Source: Modicisalibacter luteus DSM 23508
GTDB lineage: Bacteria > Pseudomonadota > Gammaproteobacteria > Pseudomonadales > Halomonadaceae
Direction: 5' to 3'
Assembly: GCF_000378505.1 (NCBI RefSeq)
Contig: NZ_KB899996.1
Span: forward strand, 186,001-250,000
Length of the DNA stretch: 64,000 nucleotides
Shown here: positions 35,712 through 48,360 of the stretch, one piece after another
How the letters are laid out: every line of letters starts with the position of its first letter
Position numbering within the stretch: the first letter of the stretch is position 1
The notes under the pieces: model-generated
The model's database searches: none
Told to the model about the DNA's origin: nothing
What the model saw: the letters and a program-made list of their open reading frames with translations, nothing else
Program-made: the position numbers and the translations under genes

Positions 35712-36734
35712 CTAGCCCCGGATCGCGCGCAGCAGCCGTTCGGGAGCGAGTTGTTTCAAGCAGTTGGTGTGGCCCAGTGGACAGGTACGCTCAAAGCAAG
35801 GCGAGCAGGTCAGCGCCAAGGTATGAATGCAAGCCTTGTCGGTCAGCGGTGGCGTATAGCTCGGCGAGGTCGAACCGTAGATGGCATGGATCTGTGTGCC
35901 GACTGCCGCCGCCACGTGCATCAGTCCGGAGTCGTTTGTCACCACCTGGCGGCAATCGGCCAGCAGATCGACGGCATCGGCCAACTGCGTGCGGCCACAC
36001 AGGTTGAACGCATGCGTCAGCCCACCGGCAATGGCCTCCCCCGCCTCGGTATCCTTGGGCCCGCCCATTACCCGAATCTCGAAACCCTCTTCGATTAGCT
36101 GCTCGGCCAGGCGGCGGAAGTGCCCCAGCGGCCACTGCTTGGAGGGGCCGAATTCGGCACCCGGCATCATGGCGATCGCTGGGCGCTGGCCCAAACCATG
36201 TCTGGTTTGCAACGCGGCAAGGTTGGCAGCATCGACCTCGAGCCGGGGCTGGGGAATCGCGAAGTCGCCACGCGCCGCCTCCTCCTCGGGCAAGCCCAGC
36301 GACACGAAGCGCTTGACGGTTTGATCGAGCACCGCCTTGTCCAGCCGACGTCGCTCGTTGAGCAGCAGCATGCGCTGCTCGCCGGTAAACCCGGTGCGGT
36401 GCGGTACCCGAGCCAGGAACGGCACCAGCGCCGATTTCCACGAGCGCGGCAGCACGATGGCCCGATCGAAGCGCTCACGCAGCGCACGGGCCAGTACCTG
36501 TCGGGACCGCCAGCCGAACTCGCCATGCTTTACGTCGAGCCCTATCGCCTCATCGACTTCTGCCATGCGTTCGAGGATCGGCTGCGACCACCCCGGCGCA
36601 AGGACTGCCACCGTACACCCGGGCCGGCGCGCCTTGAGGGTCTTGAACAGGCTCTGGGCCATAACCATGTCACCGACCCAGGACGGCCCCACGACCAGGA
36701 TACGCTCACCCCCCGACGTCACTGCCTCAGTCAT
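35712..36734 (-). CDS. waaF: ADP-heptose:LPS heptosyltransferase II
   Basis: A 340-residue GT9 enzyme. Signature: [19 protein letters not shown] at the N-terminus, [20 protein letters not shown] in the linker, and [18 protein letters not shown] in the donor-binding domain. C-terminal [17 protein letters not shown] is the typical WaaF Cys-rich end. It adds the second heptose. It overlaps hldD by 8 bp, so precursor maker and user are coupled. One base separates its stop from that of the convergent OpgB-like gene. Confidence 0.94.
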   Translation of the reverse strand: MTEAVTSGGERILVVGPSWVGDMVMAQSLFKTLKARRPGCTVAVLAPGWSQPILERMAEVDEAIGLDVKHGEFGWRSRQVLARALRERFDRAIVLPRSWKSALVPFLARVPHRTGFTGEQRMLLLNERRRLDKAVLDQTVKRFVSLGLPEEEAARGDFAIPQPRLEVDAANLAALQTRHGLGQRPAIAMMPGAEFGPSKQWPLGHFRRLAEQLIEEGFEIRVMGGPKDTEAGEAIAGGLTHAFNLCGRTQLADAVDLLADCRQVVTNDSGLMHVAAAVGTQIHAIYGSTSPSYTPPLTDKACIHTLALTCSPCFERTCPLGHTNCLKQLAPERLLRAIRG

Positions 36735-37683
36735 TGAGCCATTCCAGATACGCCGTCACGCCTTCGCGAACCGTCCGGAACTCGGCGCTATAGCCAGCTT
36801 GGCGCAGACGCGAGATGTCGGCACGGGTATAGCTCTGATAGCGGCCCTTGAGTTCGTCGGGGAAGTCGATGTAATCGATATCTCCCTTGCCGTAGTAATC
36901 GATCACCGTATCGGCGATAGCCTTGAACGGCTCAGCGCGTCCGGTGCCCAGATTGAAGATGCCGGATTGCTCGGGGTGGTCGAGGAACCACAGGTTGACG
37001 TCGACCACATCGCCCACGTAGATGAAGTCGCGGCTCTGCATGCCCGCCTCATAGCCGTCCCAGGCGCCGAATAGGCGCGGGTTCTGGCCCTGGCGCACCT
37101 GGGTGTGGTGATGATAGGCGACGCTGGCCATCTTGCCCTTGTGCTGCTCGCGCGGCCCGTAGACGTTGAAGTAGCGGAACCCCACCACCTGACTGGTGAA
37201 GCTGCGCCAACGTGCGCGCACGTATTGGTCGAATAGCAGTTTGGAGTAGCCGTAGACATTGAGCGGTTTCTCGTACTCGGGCGCCTCGACAAATACCTCG
37301 CTACCACCGTAGGTGGCTGCCGACGATGCGTACAGGAACGGAATGCCGCGCTTCTGGCAATAGTGCAGCAGGACCTTGGAATACTCGAAGTTGTTTTCGA
37401 GCATGTACTTACCATCCCACTCGGTGGTGTCCGAGCACGCCCCCTCGTGGAAAATGGCCTCGATGGGCGGCAGCCCTCCGTCTTCGCCATGCAACTGCGC
37501 CTGGATGCGACGCAGAAAATCATCCTTGTCGAGGTAGTCGCCAAGCGTGCAGTCGGCCAGGTTGACGAACTTGGTGCCATCGCTCAAGTCGTCGACTACC
37601 AGCACGTCGTTGCGGCCGCGCGCGTTGAGCGCCTTGACCAGATTGGCGCCGATGAATCCCGCGCCGCCTGTCACTACGATCAT
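36727..37683 (-). CDS. hldD: ADP-L-glycero-D-manno-heptose 6-epimerase
   Basis: A 318-residue NADP-dependent extended SDR, the last step in ADP-heptose synthesis. NADP motif [17 protein letters not shown] at the start, [13 protein letters not shown], and catalytic [11 protein letters not shown] (Tyr/Lys). The length is normal. It precedes waaF with an 8-bp overlap. The 196 bp up to glyQ hold divergent promoters. Confidence 0.95.
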   Translation of the reverse strand: MIVVTGGAGFIGANLVKALNARGRNDVLVVDDLSDGTKFVNLADCTLGDYLDKDDFLRRIQAQLHGEDGGLPPIEAIFHEGACSDTTEWDGKYMLENNFEYSKVLLHYCQKRGIPFLYASSAATYGGSEVFVEAPEYEKPLNVYGYSKLLFDQYVRARWRSFTSQVVGFRYFNVYGPREQHKGKMASVAYHHHTQVRQGQNPRLFGAWDGYEAGMQSRDFIYVGDVVDVNLWFLDHPEQSGIFNLGTGRAEPFKAIADTVIDYYGKGDIDYIDFPDELKGRYQSYTRADISRLRQAGYSAEFRTVREGVTAYLEWLND

Positions 37684-37879
37684 GTCGATCCCCTATGCTG
37701 GGTCACTCCGCCGCGGTCCGCCCCGGCGAAGTCGTATTGAAACCAATGTGCCGATCGAGGTGATATCCGACGTCGCAGGGCTGACGCGCAGGGACATTCC
37801 ACCCCGGTGCCTATAACCGATCAGGCGGTGATTGTATACTCGACGGTTTGTGAATTCATGGGCCAACGGTGCTTCACCA

Positions 37880-38827
37880 ATGACACAGTCGACGCCAGAC
37901 GTGACAACCTTTCAGGGCCTGATCCTTGCCCTGCAGCAGTACTGGGCCGAAAAGGGCTGCGTAATCATGCAGCCGCTGGACATGGAAGTCGGCGCCGGGA
38001 CCTTCCACCCGGCCACATTCCTGCGTTCCATCGGCCCCGAAACCTGGAATGCCGCCTACGTACAGCCTTCGCGCCGTCCTACCGACGGGCGCTACGGCGA
38101 GAATCCCAACCGCCTGCAGCATTATTATCAGTTTCAGGTCGTGATGAAGCCCTCCCCGGCCGACCTGCAGGAGCTTTACCTCGGCTCTTTGCAGCGCCTG
38201 GGTATCGACCCGCTGGTGCATGACATCCGTTTCGTCGAGGATAACTGGGAATCGCCCACCTTGGGCGCTTGGGGATTGGGCTGGGAAGTCTGGCTCAACG
38301 GCATGGAAGTGACCCAGTTCACCTATTTCCAGCAGGCCGGCGGCATCGAGTGCTACCCGGTCACCGGCGAGCTTACCTACGGCCTCGAGCGCATCGCCAT
38401 GTACCTGCAGGACGTCGACAGCGTCTACGATCTGGTGTGGACGTTGGCCCCCGATGGTTCCAAGGTCACCTACGGGGATGTTTACCTACAGAACGAACGC
38501 GAGCAGTCGACGTATAATTTCGAATATGCCGATGTCCCGGCACTGTTCGCCAGTTTCGATCATCTCGAAAACGAATGCAGCAAGCTGCTCGGGGCCAACC
38601 TGCCCCTGCCCGCCTACGAAATGGTGCTCAAGGCCTCGCATACCTTCAACCTTCTCGACGCCCGCCACGCCATTTCAGTGACCGAGCGTCAGCGCTACAT
38701 TCTGCGTGTACGCACCATGGCCCGTGACGTGGCCCACGCTTACTACGAATCGCGCAAGGCTGCCGGCTTCCCCATGGCCTCCGACGCCCTGCGCCAGGAA
38801 CTACTCGCCGAAGAGGGAGACGCTTGA
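37880..38827 (+). CDS. glyQ: Glycyl-tRNA synthetase alpha subunit
   Basis: A 315-residue class IIc synthetase subunit of the alpha2beta2 bacterial enzyme. Conserved: [45 protein letters not shown] (motif region), and [24 protein letters not shown] at 37880 begins the conserved region. Its stop lies 2 bp before the glyS ATG, and glyS could even start at an overlapping TTG, so the subunits are translationally coupled. TATACT at 37835-37840 is a plausible -10. Confidence 0.96.
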   Translation: MTQSTPDVTTFQGLILALQQYWAEKGCVIMQPLDMEVGAGTFHPATFLRSIGPETWNAAYVQPSRRPTDGRYGENPNRLQHYYQFQVVMKPSPADLQELYLGSLQRLGIDPLVHDIRFVEDNWESPTLGAWGLGWEVWLNGMEVTQFTYFQQAGGIECYPVTGELTYGLERIAMYLQDVDSVYDLVWTLAPDGSKVTYGDVYLQNEREQSTYNFEYADVPALFASFDHLENECSKLLGANLPLPAYEMVLKASHTFNLLDARHAISVTERQRYILRVRTMARDVAHAYYESRKAAGFPMASDALRQELLAEEGDA

Positions 38828-38829
38828 GC

Positions 38830-40896
38830 ATGGCTTCCAACACCCTACTGGTCGAACTGGGCGTCGAAGAACTGCCGCCCGGCGCCATCGACAGTCTCTC
38901 CGAATCACTGGCATCCGGCATCGCCGCCGGGCTGCGGGAGGCCGAAGTCGATTTTGGCGCGGTCCGAGCCTACGCCACGCCGCGTCGTCTTGCCGTGCAG
39001 ATCGAAGCCCTCGCCGACAAGCAGCCCGATCGCCAGATCGAGCGCCGTGGCCCGGCCCTGGCGGCGGCGTTCAAGGACGGTGAGCCGACCAAGGCCGCCC
39101 AAGGCTTTGCCCATTCCTGCGGTGTAAGCGTCGATGAGCTGATCCATCTGGAAACCGACAAGGGTACCTGGCTGGGTCATCGCTTCGAACAAACCGGGGA
39201 GGCGGTAACGGCGCTATTGCCCGAGATCGTCTCCAAGACGGTGGCCGCCCTGCCGGTTCCCAAAAACATGCGCTGGGGTACTTCGCGCATCGAGTTTTCT
39301 CGCCCCGTGCACTGGCTGGTCATGCTCTATGGCAGCGAGGTCGTCGACGCAGAACTCCTCGGTTTGAAAGCCGGACGCGAGACTCGCGGCCACCGTTTCC
39401 ATGCACCGCAAGCCATTACTCTGGCCCATGCCGACGACTATCTGAGCGTACTGGAAGACGCCTACGTGCTTGCCGATCGTCAGCGACGCCGCGAACGCAT
39501 CCGCGAGCAGGTATTGGCCGAGGCCGAAGTCCAGGAAGCCACAGCGGTGATTGACGAGGACCTGCTCGACGAGGTCAACGGCTTGGTGGAGTGGCCCGTG
39601 GCACTGGCTGGCAGCTTCGATGAGCGCTTCCTCGAGGTGCCTGCCGAATGTCTGATCTCGTCCATGAAGGCCAACCAGAAATATTTCCACCTGCTCGACG
39701 AAAGCGGCAAGCTCAAGCCGGGCTTTATTACCATCGCCAACATCGACAGCCGCGACCCACAGCAGGTCATCGAGGGTAACGAGAAGGTGATCCGCCCGCG
39801 TCTGGCCGACGCCGCGTTCTTTTACGAGACCGACCTCAAGCACAACCTGGCTTCACGTCGCGACGGGCTGGCCAGCGTGGTATTCCAGCAGCAGCTCGGT
39901 ACTTTGGCAGACAAGGCTGAGCGTAGCGAAGCCGTTGCCCGCTATATCGCCGAGCGCATCGAGGGCGACAGCGAACACGCCGCTCGAGCTGCGCAACTCG
40001 CCAAGTGCGACCTGGTCAGCGAAATGGTGCTCGAGTTCCCTGAGCTACAGGGCATCATGGGCTGCTATTACGCCCGCCACGACGGCGAACCCGAGGATGT
40101 CGCGCTGGCCTTGCAGGAGCAGTACCTGCCGCGCTTCGCCGGCGATGCCATCCCACAGACTAAGACTGGCTTGGCTTTGGCCCTGGCCGACAGGCTAGAT
40201 ACCCTGACCGGCATCTTCGGCATCGGCCAGCGACCCACCGGTGCCAAGGATCCATTCGCCCTGCGTCGTGCCGCCATCGGCGTACTCAATATTTTGATCA
40301 AGGCCGAACTCGACCTTGATCTGCGCGAACTCCTCGCACAGGCGGCCGCTCAGCATCGCGACCTGCCCAAGGCCGACGGCTTGGTCGAAGAAGTGCTCGA
40401 ATATATGCTCGACCGTTTCCGCGCCTGGACCCAGGACGAAGATATCGCCGTCGAGGTCTACCTTGCCGTGCGTTCACGTCCGGTCACCCGGCCGCTGGAC
40501 TTCGCCCGTCGTATCCGTGCCGTGCACGCCTTCAGCCAGCGCGAGGAAGCGGCTGCTCTGGCGTCGGCGAACAAGCGTGTCTCCAATATCCTGGCCAAGC
40601 AAGGCGGAGAGGTGTCTTTTCACGTGGCCAGCGAGCTGCTTTCCGAAGCTGCCGAGCAAGCCCTCGCCGATGCTCTTGAGGCACGTCGCCGTGAAGTCGC
40701 CCCGCTATTCGCCGAGGCCCGCTACAGCGAGGCCCTCGATGCTCTAGCGGCCCTGCGAGAGCCGGTCGATACTTTCTTCGACGAGGTCATGGTTATGGCC
40801 GATGACGAGGCGGTGCGTCGCAATCGCTTGGCATTGTTGGCCAACCTTCAGGGGCTATTCCTCGAAGTGGCGGATATCGCCGAACTGCAGCAGTAA
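38830..40896 (+). CDS. glyS: Glycyl-tRNA synthetase beta subunit
   Basis: A 688-residue subunit beginning TLLVELGVEELPPGAIDSL. Core segments GTSRIEFSRPVHWLVMLYGS and ARHDGEPEDVALALQEQYLP are typical, and the C-terminal anticodon-binding DALR-like region is intact. The ATG at 38830 is preferred; a TTG two codons earlier (38824), which overlaps the glyQ stop, has better spacing from GGGAGA and cannot be excluded. A strong terminator follows at 40924. Confidence 0.95.
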   Translation: MASNTLLVELGVEELPPGAIDSLSESLASGIAAGLREAEVDFGAVRAYATPRRLAVQIEALADKQPDRQIERRGPALAAAFKDGEPTKAAQGFAHSCGVSVDELIHLETDKGTWLGHRFEQTGEAVTALLPEIVSKTVAALPVPKNMRWGTSRIEFSRPVHWLVMLYGSEVVDAELLGLKAGRETRGHRFHAPQAITLAHADDYLSVLEDAYVLADRQRRRERIREQVLAEAEVQEATAVIDEDLLDEVNGLVEWPVALAGSFDERFLEVPAECLISSMKANQKYFHLLDESGKLKPGFITIANIDSRDPQQVIEGNEKVIRPRLADAAFFYETDLKHNLASRRDGLASVVFQQQLGTLADKAERSEAVARYIAERIEGDSEHAARAAQLAKCDLVSEMVLEFPELQGIMGCYYARHDGEPEDVALALQEQYLPRFAGDAIPQTKTGLALALADRLDTLTGIFGIGQRPTGAKDPFALRRAAIGVLNILIKAELDLDLRELLAQAAAQHRDLPKADGLVEEVLEYMLDRFRAWTQDEDIAVEVYLAVRSRPVTRPLDFARRIRAVHAFSQREEAAALASANKRVSNILAKQGGEVSFHVASELLSEAAEQALADALEARRREVAPLFAEARYSEALDALAALREPVDTFFDEVMVMADDEAVRRNRLALLANLQGLFLEVADIAELQQ

Positions 40897-40923
40897 CTCG
40901 CTCGCTATACTGAGTGAAAGACG

Positions 40924-40949
40924 AAGGCCGGTGTCTAGCCGGCCTTTTT
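40924..40949 (+). terminator. Rho-independent terminator of glyQS
   Basis: AAGGCCGG (40924-40931), 7-nt loop, CCGGCCTT (40939-40946), with TTTTT ending at 40949. Classic intrinsic terminator 27 bp after glyS. Confidence 0.9.
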
Positions 40950-40958
40950 CATGCGTAC

Positions 40959-40974
40959 TGTTTCACGTGAAACA
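40959..40974. other. parS: parS site 1 (ParB binding)
   Basis: TGTTTCACGTGAAACA is an exact match to the canonical 16-bp palindromic parS. It lies between the glyS terminator and gmhB. Confidence 0.93.
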
Positions 40975-40997
40975 CCTATAAACGCATCGCAGCAGGG

Positions 40998-41013
40998 AGT
41001 TTCACGTGAAACA
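40998..41013. other. parS: parS site 2 (one mismatch)
   Basis: AGTTTCACGTGAAACA differs from canonical parS at the first base only. It is 23 bp after site 1 and 19 bp before the gmhB ATG. Confidence 0.88.
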
Positions 41014-41032
41014 TGACAGGAGTCTCCTGACC

Positions 41033-41623
41033 ATGACCCAGCAGCCGATACCCACCCAACCCTATGGTTCGGCACCACAGAAAGTAGTAATACTCGACCG
41101 CGACGGGGTCATCAACGAGGATTCCGATGAGTACATCAAGTCACTCGACGAATGGAAGCCCTACCCCCAAGCCATCGAAGCCATCGCCCACCTAGCCCGT
41201 CATGGCTGGACGATTGCCGTGGCGACCAACCAGTCGGGGATCGCTCGAGGCTATTACGACGAGGAGGAACTGGCTCGCATGCATGAGCGCCTACTGGCCC
41301 TCGTTCGCGAGGCTGGGGGTGACATCGCGCGTATCGCTTATTGCCCACACGGTCCCGACGATGATTGTGTCTGTCGCAAGCCACGCGTCGGTCTGCTCGA
41401 TGAAATTCAGAGCGCGTTGAAACTCGATAGCCTTGAGGGCACCTGGCTGGTTGGCGATAGCTTGCGGGATCTTCAGGCAGGCAAGAGCAAGGGTTGCCAT
41501 AGCGTGTTGGTACGCACCGGCAAGGGAAAGCGGACCGAGGCAAAGGGTGGATTGGGCGAAGCCCAGGTATTCGATGACCTGGCTGCGTTTGCCTATTTCT
41601 TGCAACCTCACTCTTACACTTGA
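41033..41623 (+). CDS. gmhB: D-glycero-beta-D-manno-heptose-1,7-bisphosphate 7-phosphatase
   Basis: A 196-residue HAD phosphatase acting between the two HldE reactions. Motif I is VVILDRDGVINEDSDEYIKS; motif II ATNQSG; the zinc loop is YCPHGPDDDCVCRKPRVG with Cys/His ligands; the motif IV region is WLVGDSLRDLQAGKSKGC. ATG at 41033 has AGGAG about 11 nt upstream; a GTG at 41006 inside parS site 2 is less likely. In Pseudomonas, gmhB likewise follows glyS near the origin. Confidence 0.93.
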   Translation: MTQQPIPTQPYGSAPQKVVILDRDGVINEDSDEYIKSLDEWKPYPQAIEAIAHLARHGWTIAVATNQSGIARGYYDEEELARMHERLLALVREAGGDIARIAYCPHGPDDDCVCRKPRVGLLDEIQSALKLDSLEGTWLVGDSLRDLQAGKSKGCHSVLVRTGKGKRTEAKGGLGEAQVFDDLAAFAYFLQPHSYT

Positions 41624-41667
41624 TGTTTCAGGCAAATGGAGCCGGGATGGTAAAAATTCGCTTAGTA

Positions 41668-41683
41668 TGTTTCACGTGAAACA
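41668..41683. other. parS: parS site 3
   Basis: An exact TGTTTCACGTGAAACA, 44 bp after the gmhB stop codon, in non-coding DNA. Confidence 0.93.
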
Positions 41684-42075
41684 ACACAGACAGGCTACCG
41701 TCTGGCTCCCTTCTGGGCGGGTTTGTATCTTAGGGCAGACTCAAACGGATCGTGATCAACTCAAACATTCCATCAGGTAAATAGCAGGGCGTTGATATCG
41801 ACTGGTGGCATACTGCCACGCCGAGGATGCTGAATAGCATGTAGGTTAATTCCGTGGCGAGGCTCGTTGCCTACCCTCAAGCCATTTTTGCATAGCCTGC
41901 CCTCAACATCTTGGAATTGCTGCGCAGCAAACGCCATCAATAAGCGCAGCAAATTCGCTATGGCTTTAACGTAATCGACCACAGCCTTGACTTAGCGACT
42001 TTGAGTCCTCGCCTCCGGCCAGCATCGTTTACTATTGGCTAGCCGAATAGCTTTCACTTAGCTTCTCATTCTGAA

Positions 42076-42116
42076 AAAAACAAAACCCGGCCTCTGGCGA
42101 GACCGGGTTTTTTCGG
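42076..42116 (-). terminator. Terminator of gyrB
   Basis: AAAACCCGG (42082-42090) pairs with CCGGGTTTT (42103-42111). Read on the minus strand the stem is followed by TTTTGTTTTTTT, a strong intrinsic terminator; it could work on the plus strand too (TTTTTT after the stem). Confidence 0.88.
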
Positions 42117-42138
42117 CAATCAGATCCGATCCAGAAGG

Positions 42139-44562
<2,424 letters not shown>

Positions 44563-45672
44563 CTACTCCGTCGTGAAGTCATACTGTCCATGGTCCACGA
44601 GCCGACCTTGTTTCACGTGAAACATTGCGACTGAGGTTTCCGGCTGCCACAGGTCGGCAAGCGCCTCGCGCTCGACACTGGTAATGAAGACCTGACATTG
44701 CATGCGCTCGAGCCAGCGACAGAATGCCTGTCGATGTTCGAGATCCAGCTCCGCGGGCAGGTCGTCGATAAGATACACACAGGTGCGCCCCGTCATGGCT
44801 TCCAGCAGGCGTCCCTGAGCCAGCTTCATGGCACTGACTACCAGCTTCTGCTGACCCCGGGAAAGCACTTCCACGGCCGGGCGGCGCGACAACCGGATGC
44901 GCAGGTCGGCTCGCTGTGGCCCCTGCTGGGTAAATCCCATCTGGGTATCGCTGAGGCGCCCATGGTCCAGCACGTCAGCCAGCGGACGACTGCGATCCCA
45001 CCCTCGGTAGTATTTCAATGCCAGATCGGGCAAGGGCAGCAAGCCTTCGAGCGTCTCCTCGAACACCGGCAGAAAGCGTTCCACGTAAGCCTCGCGCAGT
45101 GCGTCGAGCCGTTCGCTCCACTGCACCAGTTCGTGCTCCCAGACCTTGATGGACTGAACGTCGATTCTATCATGCCTAAGCAGGGCATTCCGATGTTTCA
45201 ATGCCCGTCGAAACCCTTTCCAGACCGTGAAGAAGTCATGTTTCACGTGAAACACGCCCCAGTCCAGAAACTCTCGACGGGAGGCTGGCGATCCTTCGAG
45301 TAGACGAAAGGCATCGGGATTGATCAATTGTAACGGCAAGGCTTCGGCCAGTTGCGCCACTCGGGCAACGCGCTCGCCACCCATGCGCATTTCCAGTTCA
45401 CTGGAGGCCCGTTGCCTACGTATGCCCAGCGGCAAAGGAGGCGGTCCTGTCAGACGGCCATGCAACACCAGGGCATCGTTGTCGTGTCCAATGGCGTTCT
45501 TGACCTTCTGCGTGCGAAAGGAACGCCCCATCCCCAGCAGGTACACCCCTTCGAGTATGCTTGTCTTGCCGCTACCGTTGGCGCCGAAAATCAAATTGAT
45601 CCCGGCCGCCGGACGCATGTCCAGCGAATCGAGATTACGCAGGCCCAGCAAGTTCAGACGGTCAAGAGGCAT
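44563..45672 (-). CDS. recF: DNA replication and repair protein RecF
   Basis: A 369-residue SMC-like ATPase that helps load RecA at gaps. Walker A is GANGSGKTSILEGVYLL (start near residue 30); the signature motif VEVLSRGQQKLVVSAMKLAQ and Walker B CVYLIDDLPAELD follow. Two stretches FHVKH (near residue 143) and MFHVKQ (near 353) are encoded by exact parS sites (45239-45254 and 44609-44624). E. coli RecF has FHVE at the first place. ATG at 45672 is used; an in-frame GTG two codons upstream is possible. The RBS is weak. Confidence 0.94.
   Translation of the reverse strand: MPLDRLNLLGLRNLDSLDMRPAAGINLIFGANGSGKTSILEGVYLLGMGRSFRTQKVKNAIGHDNDALVLHGRLTGPPPLPLGIRRQRASSELEMRMGGERVARVAQLAEALPLQLINPDAFRLLEGSPASRREFLDWGVFHVKHDFFTVWKGFRRALKHRNALLRHDRIDVQSIKVWEHELVQWSERLDALREAYVERFLPVFEETLEGLLPLPDLALKYYRGWDRSRPLADVLDHGRLSDTQMGFTQQGPQRADLRIRLSRRPAVEVLSRGQQKLVVSAMKLAQGRLLEAMTGRTCVYLIDDLPAELDLEHRQAFCRWLERMQCQVFITSVEREALADLWQPETSVAMFHVKQGRLVDHGQYDFTTE
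44609..44624. other. parS: parS site 4, inside recF
   Basis: An exact TGTTTCACGTGAAACA near the 3' end of recF, read in frame as FHVK. Confidence 0.92.
45239..45254. other. parS: parS site 5, inside recF
   Basis: An exact TGTTTCACGTGAAACA in the middle of recF, read in frame as FHVK, where E. coli RecF has FHVE. Confidence 0.92.
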
Positions 45673-45719
45673 CGTCACGCTCGGCGGCGGCGCACAGAGG
45701 CGCCGCCGATCGGAAAGGA

Positions 45720-46823
45720 TTAGAGACGCATAGGCATGACGACATACAGGGCATCCCCGCCGCCCGGCTCTTCCATGATTGCGCTGCTGTTGGGGTCGGA
45801 CAGGGTCATCTGTACGCGATCCTCGCCGAGTGCATTGAGCACATCGATTAGATATCCGACATTGAACCCAATCTCCATGGCCGCGCCATCGTACTCAATG
45901 GAGACGTTCTCTTCGGCCTCTTCCTGTTCAGGATTATTGGCCATGACGCGCAGGTTTCCCTCCTCCAGGTTCAGGCGTACCCCGCGGTACTTCTCGTTGG
46001 AGAGTATCGATGTGCGCGACAGGACCTGGCGCAGCTCGGCACGCTCGGCAATGAAAACCTTGTCGCCACCGCGCGGAATAACCCGCTCGTAATCGGGAAA
46101 CTTGCCGTCGACCAGCTTGGAGGTAAAAGTGAACTCTCCGGTGTGGGCGCGGACATGGTTGGCGCCCAGCGTTAGCCTGACCGGATTATCACTATTGTCC
46201 AGCAGGCGGGCCAGTTCGAGGATGCCCTTGCGCGGCACGATAAGCTTCTGTGCAGGTTCGACATCCACTTCTGCCGAGCGCGAGCAGACCGCCAGTCGGT
46301 GCCCGTCGGTCGCCACCGTGCGCACGATATGGTGGCCCAACTCCAGCAGCATGCCATTGAGATAGTAGCGTACGTCCTGCTGCGCCATGGCGAAGGCAGT
46401 TGAGTCTATAAGGTGCTTGAGGGTGCCGCGGGGCAGGCTGAGCTCCTGTGTGCTCTGGCCATCTTCGATATTGGGGAATTCGGCCACTGGCAGCGTCGAC
46501 AGGGTGAAGCGAGAACGCCCGGCCCTCAGCACCGCCCGCCCTTCTTCCAGGCTGAAGTTGATCTCGGACTGATCCGGCAGCGACTTGCAGATATCCATCA
46601 GCTTGCGTGCCGGCACAGTCGCTGATCCGGGTTCGTCGACCGTGTTGGGCTCGGTGCGTCCAATCAGTTCGACCTCGAGGTCAGTACCGGTCAGGGATAG
46701 CTGATTATCCTGCACCTCGAGAAGCACGTTGGACAGCACTGGCAACGTCTGTCGACGCTCGACCACACCGGCGACCAGCGTCAGCGGACGCAGCAACGCT
46801 TCGCGGGAGATGGAAAATTTCAT
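45720..46823 (-). CDS. dnaN: DNA polymerase III beta subunit (sliding clamp)
   Basis: A 367-residue clamp made of three similar domains. It begins MKFSISREALLRPLTLVAGV and ends YVVMPMRL, as is usual for beta clamps; the central LINPDAF-type hydrophobic pocket region and KLVDGKFPDYERVIP are present. It lies 67 bp after dnaA and 47 bp before recF. Confidence 0.97.
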   Translation of the reverse strand: MKFSISREALLRPLTLVAGVVERRQTLPVLSNVLLEVQDNQLSLTGTDLEVELIGRTEPNTVDEPGSATVPARKLMDICKSLPDQSEINFSLEEGRAVLRAGRSRFTLSTLPVAEFPNIEDGQSTQELSLPRGTLKHLIDSTAFAMAQQDVRYYLNGMLLELGHHIVRTVATDGHRLAVCSRSAEVDVEPAQKLIVPRKGILELARLLDNSDNPVRLTLGANHVRAHTGEFTFTSKLVDGKFPDYERVIPRGGDKVFIAERAELRQVLSRTSILSNEKYRGVRLNLEEGNLRVMANNPEQEEAEENVSIEYDGAAMEIGFNVGYLIDVLNALGEDRVQMTLSDPNSSAIMEEPGGGDALYVVMPMRL

Positions 46824-46890
46824 GAAGGCTCCACTCTTGGACTGGGTTCCTGGGCATCATTGTGCCATTGCATGGGCAATGTCTGCCGTG

Positions 46891-48360
46891 TCAGCTGGTC
46901 AGCAATCGCAACAGGTTCTTGTAATCCTCGCGGATGTCCGCGCTCTCTTCCTTCAACGATTGAATCTTTCGGCAGGCATGTAGCACGGTGGTGTGGTCGC
47001 GACCGCCGAAGGCATCGCCGATTTCCGGCAGGCTATGGTTGGTCAGTTCCTTCGCCAGCGCCATGGCGACCTGGCGAGGGCGTGCGACGGAGCGCGAGCG
47101 CCGCTTGGAAAGTAGATCGGCAACCTTGATCTTGTAATACTCGGCCACGGTGCGCTGGATGTTATCCACCCCAACCTGCTTGTCCTGCAGCGCGAGCAAG
47201 TCTTTCAAAGACTCGCGAATGAAATCCTGGGTGATCGGCTTGCCCATGAAGTGAGAGTCGGCGATCACCTTTTTCAATGCGCCTTCCAGTTCGCGAACGT
47301 TGGAACGAATTTTCTGAGCAATGAAGAAAGCCGCGTCATGGGGCAGATCGACTTTGGCCTGGTCAGCCTTCTTCATCAGGATCGCCACGCGTGTTTCCAA
47401 CTCCGGAGGCTCGATCGCTACCGTCAGTCCCCAGCCAAAGCGTGACTTCAGGCGTTCTTCCACTCCACTGATTTCCTTAGGGTAGCGGTCGGAAGTCAGG
47501 ATCATCTGCTGGCCGCCCTCAAGCAGGGCATTGAAGGTATGGAAAAACTCTTCCTGGGAGCGCTCCTTGCCGGCAAAGAACTGGATGTCGTCGATCAATA
47601 GCGCGTCGACACTTCGGTAGAAACGCTTGAAATCGTTAATGGCATTGAGCTGCAGCGCCTTGACCATATCCGCCACGAAGCGCTCTGAGTGCAGGTAGAT
47701 TACCTTCGCATTTTCCCGTTGTTTGGCGAGCTGGTTGCCAACGGCATGCATGAGGTGCGTCTTACCTAGGCCGACGCCCCCGTAAAGGAACAATGGATTG
47801 TAAGCGCCACCAGGATTCTCCGAGACCTGTCGCGAGGCGGCCCTCGCCAGCTGGTTCGACTTACCCTCGACGAAGGTATCGAAAGTGAAGTTGGGGTTGA
47901 GGCCGCTCTGATGTTTGAGGCTACCTTCGACTTGCACCTGCCGCTCGCCCGACGCACCACGTCGAGGCGCTTCCTCGCGTAGCTGCTCTATTTCCTGCTC
48001 GTCAGCGTAATCACCGCGCGGAGAGGTATGTACAGCCGGTGCAGCCGACTGCGGGAAACGACTGGCCGAGACCGGGCTGCCCAGATCGCGGGGCTGCGGG
48101 CTTGGCGCCGCACGCCGGCTACCTACCGCCAGGGTTACCTTAGGGGGCTTGGCTGGTGATAGCTCACGCAACAACTCATTGATGCGCTTGAGGTACTTGT
48201 CGCTGACCCAGTCCCGAACAAAGCGATTGGGCGCCAACAGACATAGCTCGTTGGCATCCCCTTCCTCCGCCTGCAAAGGACGAATCCAGGTATTGAACTG
48301 CTGAGAATTCAGCTCGTCCTGCAGAAAGCCAAGACATTGTTGCCAAAGAGCGACCGACAC
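46891..48360 (-). CDS. dnaA: Chromosomal replication initiator DnaA
   Basis: A 489-residue AAA+ initiator. Domain I about 1-90 ([20 protein letters not shown]), a linker of about 90-150, domain III about 155-370 with Walker [31 protein letters not shown] and an Arg-finger region, and domain IV about 380-489 with the DnaA signature [15 protein letters not shown] and [12 protein letters not shown]. The start is GTG at 48360. It is divergent from rpmH across oriC. Confidence 0.97.
   Translation of the reverse strand: MSVALWQQCLGFLQDELNSQQFNTWIRPLQAEEGDANELCLLAPNRFVRDWVSDKYLKRINELLRELSPAKPPKVTLAVGSRRAAPSPQPRDLGSPVSASRFPQSAAPAVHTSPRGDYADEQEIEQLREEAPRRGASGERQVQVEGSLKHQSGLNPNFTFDTFVEGKSNQLARAASRQVSENPGGAYNPLFLYGGVGLGKTHLMHAVGNQLAKQRENAKVIYLHSERFVADMVKALQLNAINDFKRFYRSVDALLIDDIQFFAGKERSQEEFFHTFNALLEGGQQMILTSDRYPKEISGVEERLKSRFGWGLTVAIEPPELETRVAILMKKADQAKVDLPHDAAFFIAQKIRSNVRELEGALKKVIADSHFMGKPITQDFIRESLKDLLALQDKQVGVDNIQRTVAEYYKIKVADLLSKRRSRSVARPRQVAMALAKELTNHSLPEIGDAFGGRDHTTVLHACRKIQSLKEESADIREDYKNLLRLLTS

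Larger units (their letters stand above)
41624..42138. other. Gene-poor gap between gmhB and gyrB
   Basis: 515 bp with visibly lower GC than the flanks. It contains parS site 3 near the left end and the gyrB terminator at the right. A 69-codon minus-strand frame (41773-41982) has no RBS that I can support and no recognisable domain. No RNA gene or IS end is evident. It may be a decayed gene. Confidence 0.5.

Noticed and set aside
37833-37840. TTGTATAC upstream of glyQ as a GntR operator
   Set aside because: More likely part of a TATACT -10 element for glyQ; no link to purine catabolism.
41773-41982. 69-codon minus-strand frame in the gmhB-gyrB gap
   Set aside because: No supported RBS, no recognisable domain, and composition like the surrounding non-coding DNA; kept only as a note on the gap.
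47161-47169. TTATCCACC in dnaA (and at about 44423 in gyrB) as DnaA boxes
   Set aside because: One mismatch at the last base; only exact boxes were counted outside oriC.
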